From positions 124,001 to 188,000 of the forward strand of contig NZ_JADYTL010000004.1 in assembly GCF_021531055.1 (NCBI RefSeq): a stretch of DNA of 64,000 bases, written 5' to 3'. The notes under the pieces are model-generated. The model had not been told where the DNA came from. It ran no database searches and saw only the letters and a list, made by a program, of their open reading frames with translations. A program made the translations under genes and the position numbers. Of the stretch, positions 59,799 through 64,000 are shown piece by piece. Each line of letters opens with the position of its first letter. Position 1 is the stretch's first letter. This DNA is from Collinsella tanakaei (lineage in GTDB: Bacteria > Actinomycetota > Coriobacteriia > Coriobacteriales > Coriobacteriaceae).

Positions 59799-59953
59799 AC
59801 TCCCCTCGACCTGATCGGCTTTCCCAGGCACCCGATCTTCGTCCTCAATCGTCGGTCGCCGCCCTTAAGGCGTGCTCCCTCCTCTTTCGGGCGAATCTCG
59901 GGCACCTGGAAAAGCCGCAAACGGCCGACTGGGGTGCCGTACCTTGCCGTTCA

Positions 59954-59982
59954 GACAAGAAGGTGCCAGGAACAAACTTGTC
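59954..59982 (-). repeat. 29-bp repeat, single copy after aspS
   Basis: Same unit as the palindrome at 11927-11986 with about three changes, ending ACAAACTTGTC. It lies just before the aspS terminator and is itself an imperfect inverted repeat (GACAAG...CTTGTC). Confidence 0.85.
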
Positions 59983-59990
59983 GCACCGTG

Positions 59991-60026
59991 AAGCCTCCGG
60001 GCCCCTTCGGGTCCGGAGGCTTATTC
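59991..60026 (+). terminator. Terminator of aspS
   Basis: AAGCCTCCGG pairs with CCGGAGGCTT, inner GCCC/GGGT pairing, followed by ATTCTTT. Confidence 0.8.
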
Positions 60027-60299
60027 TTTGCGCTGCGTGCGCATGAAATCTCGTCAGACCTCATTACGCGCGCGCTGATGCTGTGACGTTGAGAGTGCGT
60101 TTCCCACGTGCGACTGAATGCTTTCAGTCCGATTACGAGGGCGTTACGGTATTACAAGCCGGTTCCGACCGCGTAAAACGACGCCCGCCCGCTCTCTTTC
60201 GCGCTTTTCGTTTCCTACCATTGCCATGTCCTGTTCCGTCGTCGGCGCCGCAGGTGGAACGGACATCTCGATATGCAAGTGCTTTAGGAGGCGATATAT
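60027..60299. other. Leader and promoter region of amt
   Basis: No gene. A GCATGAAATCTCGTCAGAC segment (60041-60059) recurs after glnK at 62073-62091. No convincing promoter hexamers; AGGAGGCG just before the amt start is the SD. Confidence 0.45.
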
Positions 60300-61574
60300 A
60301 TGTTGGATTCCGGTTCGACCGCGTTCATGATGGTGAGCGCCATGCTCGTCCTGTTCATGACGCCGGGCCTCGCGTTTTTCTACGGTGGTCTGTCGCGGCG
60401 CAAGAACGTGGTCAACACCATGCTTATGAGCTTCGCCGTGATCGGCATCGTCGGCATTACGTGGGTGATTGCGGGATGGTCGATCGCCTATGGTGGCGAC
60501 GGCTCCAATCCCGTGATCGGCGGACTCGATCAACTCGGCCTGTCGGGCACGGTGGCGGACATGCTCGCCGAGGCGGCGTCCACCGATGAAATCGCGTACC
60601 CTGCCGTGGTGGATATCGTGTTCCAGATGGCCTTCGCTCTCATCACCTGTGCGATCGTCACGGGATCCGTCGCGGGGCGCATGCGTTTCGGCGCGTTGGC
60701 CGCCTTCATCGCCGCTTGGTCGCTCGTGGTCTATGCGCCGCTCGCGCATATGGTATGGGGCGGCGACGGATCGCTGATCGGCGGTATCATCGGCGCGCTC
60801 GACTTCGCCGGCGGCGACGTGGTGCACATCAGCTCCGGACTCACCGGTCTTGTCTTGTGTATCGCACTCGGTGCGCGCAAGGGGTTTGGAATCAAGGCGT
60901 ATCGTCCGCATAACGTTCCGTTCGTCGCGCTCGGTGCAGGACTGCTGTGGCTTGGCTGGTTCGGCTTCAACGGCGGCTCGGCGTTCGCCGCGGACGGCAT
61001 CGCCGCCCTTGCGATTTTGAACACCGTCGTATCGAGTTCGGCGGGGCTTGCGTCCTGGATGATCGTGGAGCGCATCGCCACGGGCAAACCGACCCTCGTG
61101 GGAGCATGCACCGGTCTTGTGGCAGGCCTCGTCGTGGTGACGCCCTCGGCGGGTTTTGTCGAGCCATGGGCCGCCGTCGTCATGGGTCTTGTCGTCTCGC
61201 CCGCCTGTTATCTGGCGATTTCGCACCTGAAGGGCCGGTTTGGATACGATGACGCGCTCGATGCGTTTGGCTGCCATGGCATCGGCGGTATCTTGGGCGG
61301 CATTCTCACGGGCGTCTTCTGCGTGCCCGAGCTTTCGTGGACCGAATACGGCGGGTTGCTTTATACGGGCGATGCTTCGTTGCTGGTGAGCCAGCTGCTC
61401 GGTATCCTCGTGACCGCTGTACTGGTCCTTGCGGCGGATGCGGTGCTTGTCGTCATCGTCCGAGCGATGTTCGGCGGACGGCTTCGCGTCACGGACGCCG
61501 AGGAGGCGCTCGGTTTGGACGTCGCCGCTCACGGAGAGAGCGCGTACCCCGCCTACACCGGTCTGGACATCTGA
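60300..61574 (+). CDS. amt: Ammonium transporter
   Basis: Trimeric membrane channel for ammonium. About eleven hydrophobic helices; twin pore histidines in DVVHISSGLTG and FGCHGIGGI, and LWLGWFGFNGGSAF is diagnostic. 424 residues. AGGAGG precedes the ATG. Followed 48 bases later by a PII gene, which normally blocks the channel when nitrogen is plentiful. Confidence 0.96.
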   Translation: MLDSGSTAFMMVSAMLVLFMTPGLAFFYGGLSRRKNVVNTMLMSFAVIGIVGITWVIAGWSIAYGGDGSNPVIGGLDQLGLSGTVADMLAEAASTDEIAYPAVVDIVFQMAFALITCAIVTGSVAGRMRFGALAAFIAAWSLVVYAPLAHMVWGGDGSLIGGIIGALDFAGGDVVHISSGLTGLVLCIALGARKGFGIKAYRPHNVPFVALGAGLLWLGWFGFNGGSAFAADGIAALAILNTVVSSSAGLASWMIVERIATGKPTLVGACTGLVAGLVVVTPSAGFVEPWAAVVMGLVVSPACYLAISHLKGRFGYDDALDAFGCHGIGGILGGILTGVFCVPELSWTEYGGLLYTGDASLLVSQLLGILVTAVLVLAADAVLVVIVRAMFGGRLRVTDAEEALGLDVAAHGESAYPAYTGLDI

Positions 61575-61622
61575 TGTCCGGTTCGATCTATCGAGTGGTG
61601 TAGTTGAACAGGAGGGATTTCA

Positions 61623-61961
61623 ATGAAACAGGTTACCGCTATCGTGCGACCGGAGGTGCTTGAGCCCCTGAAGGACGCGCTCACCGAGGCCGGCGTATCC
61701 GGTATGACGATCTTCGAGGTGCAGGGTTGCGGCCACCAGCACGGATGGAAGGAATACGTGCGCGGCTCCGAGGTACTGCTCACGATGGTGCCCAAGGTCG
61801 AGGTGATGCTCGTGGTGGATGATGACGAGGTCGATCCGCTCATCGACTGCATCTGCACGGTCGCGCGCACCGGAGAGGTGGGCGACGGCAAGATCTTCAT
61901 CACTCCCGTCGACAGCGTGGTGCGCATCCGTACCGGCGAGCGCGGTCGCGCGGCGCTGTAA
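61623..61961 (+). CDS. glnK: Nitrogen regulatory protein PII
   Basis: Trimeric sensor of ATP/ADP and 2-oxoglutarate that gates the ammonium channel. 112 residues, in register with E. coli GlnB. VRPEVLEPLKDAL at the start, T-loop 37-55 (GHQHGWKEYVRGSEVLLTM) and EVGDGKIFI. Position 51, the tyrosine modified by uridylylation or adenylylation, is Val here, while Ser49 in RGSE is kept. AGGAGGG precedes the ATG. No glnD-like gene is in the window. Confidence 0.95.
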   Translation: MKQVTAIVRPEVLEPLKDALTEAGVSGMTIFEVQGCGHQHGWKEYVRGSEVLLTMVPKVEVMLVVDDDEVDPLIDCICTVARTGEVGDGKIFITPVDSVVRIRTGERGRAAL

Positions 61962-62030
61962 GCGGATCGTTGCCGCATGGGCCAGCGTTTCCCGCGGGAA
62001 ATAAGGCCAGACGATATTTCACGCCTTACA

Positions 62031-62064
62031 GCCTCCGGGTTCCTCTGGACCCGGGGGCTTTTTC
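62031..62064 (+). terminator. Terminator of amt-glnK
   Basis: GCCTCCGGGT pairs with ACCCGGGGGC, followed by five T residues. Resembles the aspS terminator in sequence. Confidence 0.85.
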
Positions 62065-62249
62065 CGTGCGGCGCGTGAAATCACGTCAGACGCGGTTCCA
62101 CACGCAGGACGGGGGCGGGCGATTTGTTCAGCTATGAAGGTTTGGACAGCGGTCGTCGGGATGTCGGACGCGGCGCGCAGCGCTGTTCGCGCGTTTCTTT
62201 TTGCCGGGCTGAGGGGCGAGTGCGTTTGTCGGATGTTCGCGCTCTCCCG

Positions 62250-63467
62250 CTACACGAGCTTTTGCCCGGCGTAGATGGACCGATTCCCATTGACGAGATA
62301 GCCTGCGGCGCACACGACGAAAAACGCCGGCAGGTTGGCGAATCCGAACACCTCGCCACCGATGAGGATGGGGGCGAGCAGCGTGTTGGTGGCGCTGCCG
62401 AACACCGCGGCATACCCCAGTGCGGCGACGAGCTCGACCGGCAAGCCGAGCACCCCGGCGAGCACGACGCCCAGGCTCGCGCCGATGGAAAACAGGGGCG
62501 TCACCTCGCCGCCCTGGAATCCGGCGGCGAGCGTCACCACGGTGAGGGCGAACTTGCAGGCCCAGTCCCAGACGAAGATGCCGGCGCCACCGTCGCCAGC
62601 AAGGGCGGCGGAGATGAGGCTGGTGCCCAGGCCCGCGTAGCGCCCTTGCCACAGGGCAAGCAGGACGATCGAGAGCATGACGCCGATGATGGCGATGCGG
62701 ACAAGCGGGTTCTCGATACGTGAAGCCTGGCGCTTGGCGGCGGCAAGGCACCAGGCGAACGCGCCGCCCACCAGCCCGAAGATGACGCCGGCGACAGCGA
62801 GCTGCGCCAGTGAAGTGGGCGTGATGGCGAGCACGTCGGCAATCGGCACCTCGAACTTCTCGAGTCCGAGGGCGCCCGAGGTCATACTCGCGGCGAACGA
62901 TGCGGTGAGCGAGCAGGCGAGCGCGCGGTATTCGAGCCTCCCGGCGACAAGCACTTCGAGCGCGAAGACGCAGGCGGCAAGCGGCGTGCGGAATAGTCCG
63001 GCGAATCCCGCCGCCATGCCGCAGACCAAAAACGCGTTGCCCGCGTCGCGGATGGACAGCTTGCGGCCGACCCAATGCGACAACGTCGCGCCGATCTGCA
63101 CCGCCACGCCCTCGCGTCCCGCACTGCCGCCGAACAGGTGGGTGAGCCAGGTGCCGCCCATGATGAGGGGGACAAGGCGCAAGGGGATCTCAGGCTCCGC
63201 GCCATGGCCGACGTCGAACACAAGGCCCATGCCGCGTCCCGTGTTCTTGCCAAATCGTCGGTACGCCCATGCGATAACGATGCCCGCCAGTGCCAAAAAG
63301 GGGATGAGCTGCCACGGATGCGTATCGCGGAAATCGGTGATGGCGAGCAGCACACGGCCGAACAGCGCGCAGATGGCGCCCACGGCGATACCGATGGGGA
63401 TACCGCAGATAGCCAGCACTGCGATGGCTTGATATTCGGATGCGGCACGGGTGGTGCGTTCGTTCAC
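62250..63467 (-). CDS. CLC-family antiporter, probably fluoride/proton (CLC-F type)
   Basis: About ten to twelve membrane helices. The gating glutamate is in GGSAGREGVAVQIG and the second anion loop is GFQGGEVTPLFSIGA; both differ from the chloride-type GREGP and GAPGGLFAP patterns, as CLC-F proteins do. The fluoride riboswitch directly upstream makes fluoride export the best reading. The start is GTG 63467, five bases after GGAGG; the TTG at 63479 includes that SD and is not a start. 405 residues. Ion choice is inferred, not measured. Confidence 0.9.
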   Translation of the reverse strand: MNERTTRAASEYQAIAVLAICGIPIGIAVGAICALFGRVLLAITDFRDTHPWQLIPFLALAGIVIAWAYRRFGKNTGRGMGLVFDVGHGAEPEIPLRLVPLIMGGTWLTHLFGGSAGREGVAVQIGATLSHWVGRKLSIRDAGNAFLVCGMAAGFAGLFRTPLAACVFALEVLVAGRLEYRALACSLTASFAASMTSGALGLEKFEVPIADVLAITPTSLAQLAVAGVIFGLVGGAFAWCLAAAKRQASRIENPLVRIAIIGVMLSIVLLALWQGRYAGLGTSLISAALAGDGGAGIFVWDWACKFALTVVTLAAGFQGGEVTPLFSIGASLGVVLAGVLGLPVELVAALGYAAVFGSATNTLLAPILIGGEVFGFANLPAFFVVCAAGYLVNGNRSIYAGQKLV

Positions 63468-63477
63468 GGTGACCTCC

Positions 63478-63522
63478 AAAAAAAGAGACTCCTACCCCAG
63501 GTCCGGCGGCTGCCGGGGGTAG
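63478..63522 (-). terminator. Terminator of the fluoride riboswitch
   Basis: On the minus strand CTACCCC (63522-63516) pairs with GGGGTAG (63498-63492), with inner GC pairs, then GAGTCTC and seven T residues (63484-63478). Its 5' arm overlaps the last bases of the aptamer, so fluoride binding should prevent it. Confidence 0.85.
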
Positions 63523-63596
63523 AAGTCATCAGCCTAAGGGCGGTTTAGGTGCTCGGGCGCCTGTTTTGGCGCCGGCCCAACGGAGAACATCATTCC
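63519..63596 (-). promoter_or_regulatory. Fluoride riboswitch (crcB motif)
   Basis: Minus strand: GGAATGATGTTCTCC at the 5' end, AAACCGCCC in the middle and GGCTGATGACTTCTAC at the 3' end. These match the crcB consensus (GG-GATG-...-CC, then GCTGATGACTCCTAC-like end), and the last segment feeds into a terminator. Sits about 50 bases before the CLC-F gene. Confidence 0.88.
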
Positions 63597-63677
63597 GCGG
63601 GTCCATGATAGCAGATGGGCAGTTGGGGCACGGTGCCATGTTCGTTTCGCTTGCATAGGACCGAGCGTCCCGCACCT

Positions 63678-63706
63678 GACAAGTTTGTACCTGGCACCTT
63701 CTTGTC
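63678..63706 (+). repeat. 29-bp repeat with partial second copy
   Basis: Same family as 11927-11955 (GACAAGTTTGTACC...CTTCTTGTC), followed by a shortened GCACCGTCTTGTC. Located between the divergent fluoride and thiamine riboswitch regions. Confidence 0.85.
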
Positions 63707-63771
63707 GGGCACCGTCTTGTCGCAAACCCGTCCGGCGCGGGACGCACCTTGGTATTACTTGCTCACGACAT

Positions 63772-63870
63772 ACGGGGAGCTGGAGGAGTCCGGCTGAGAG
63801 GAAGCCCGCGGGCCCGCGCTCGCACCGCTTCGACCCTGAACCTGATCCGGGTAATGCCGGCGTAGGGACG
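63772..63870 (+). promoter_or_regulatory. TPP riboswitch
   Basis: Conserved blocks in order: GGCTGAGAGG, ACCCTGAACCTGATC and GGGTAATGCCGGCGTAGGGA. The variable P3 stem (GCCCGCGGGC) lies between. Placed directly before a terminator and a thiamine-binding protein gene. Confidence 0.96.
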
Positions 63871-63888
63871 CGCGCATGCGCCAGATCG

Positions 63889-63915
63889 AGCCCCTACGAT
63901 GACGAGGGGCTTTTT
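63889..63915 (+). terminator. Expression-platform terminator of the TPP riboswitch
   Basis: AGCCCC (63889-63894) pairs with GGGGCT (63906-63911), followed by a T run. CCCTACG (63892-63898) can instead pair with CGTAGGG (63861-63867) of the aptamer, giving an antiterminator when TPP is absent. Confidence 0.85.
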
Positions 63916-63937
63916 CGTGCCCCGGAAGGGATGTGCC

Positions 63938-64000
63938 ATGGAGGCAAGCGTAGCGATCCAGGTGCTGCCGCAGAACACCGCGAGCGACGAGGAGACCTGC
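63938..64000 (+). CDS. Thiamine-binding protein, MTH1187/YkoF family (3' end cut by window)
   Basis: Only the first 21 codons are visible: MEASVAIQVLPQNTASDEE plus two residues. This start is characteristic of the YkoF/MTH1187 thiamine-binding family, often the first gene of a thiamine or HMP transporter operon. The TPP riboswitch upstream supports it. The short length keeps this tentative. Confidence 0.7.
   Translation, partial: MEASVAIQVLPQNTASDEETC

Noticed and set aside
57873-59831. 652-residue minus-strand frame over aspS
   Set aside because: Shadow of a highly conserved synthetase gene; no motif or start signal.

Overview
The window is GC-rich chromosomal DNA that reads like a Coriobacteriia genome, most probably Collinsella or a close relative. 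The pointers are the high GC content, frequent GTG and TTG starts, a mannose-family PTS embedded in amino-sugar genes, an archaeal-type topoisomerase with a Lys/Ala/Thr tail, and small intergenic palindromes that recur between genes. This placement comes from gene content, not from an alignment. No phage, transposase, CRISPR array or rRNA operon is visible. There is one tRNA, tRNA-Thr(CGU).

Layout. 1-5.3 kb: the end of a family II pyrophosphatase, then a minus-strand thiamine-thiazole operon thiS-thiF-thiG-thiH-thiE. Its consensus promoter is followed at once by a terminator-like hairpin, with no recognisable TPP aptamer. 5.4-12.7 kb: nhaA behind a structured leader, two small hypothetical genes, an aminotransferase, a STAS protein, tatA-tatC and hypA-hypB. 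12.9-25.7 kb: topoisomerase, a DUF3298-like membrane protein, the tmk-holB-ricT cluster, a ComF-type protein, an unassigned structured stretch behind an extended -10 promoter, a solute-binding lipoprotein, hpf and a DegV protein. 25.8-30.4 kb: a five-gene run that includes a dehydrogenase with a His/Cys tail and a DUF523-nucleoside phosphorylase fusion.

30.5-45 kb: tRNA-Thr with a partly duplicated 3' flank, then genes for uptake and breakdown of an amino sugar. They encode PTS EIIA, a YajC-like protein, EIIB, EIIC and EIID, a GntR/UTRA regulator, AgaS, NagA, a PfkB-family sugar-phosphate kinase, a DeoR regulator and a class II aldolase. Together these could carry N-acetylgalactosamine through GalNAc-6-P, galactosamine-6-P, tagatose-6-P and tagatose-1,6-bisphosphate to triose phosphates. 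Pyruvate kinase follows. galM, pspA and a TPM-domain protein lie among them.

47-64 kb: a DMT transporter, threonine aldolase, hisS, PEP carboxylase, a polar amino-acid ABC transporter, aspS, amt-glnK and a CLC-family antiporter. The antiporter sits behind a fluoride riboswitch and terminator, which points to fluoride export. At the right edge a TPP riboswitch with a clear terminator/antiterminator arrangement precedes the start of a thiamine-binding protein gene, so both ends of the window concern thiamine.

The most useful leads are the uncharacterised leaders (thiS, nhaA, and the stretch before the lipoprotein at 22.9 kb), the metal-binding tail on a beta-hydroxyacid dehydrogenase, the DUF523-PNP fusion, a PII protein without Tyr51, and several families of intergenic inverted repeats. 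I found no clearly new multi-gene defence or mobile system.
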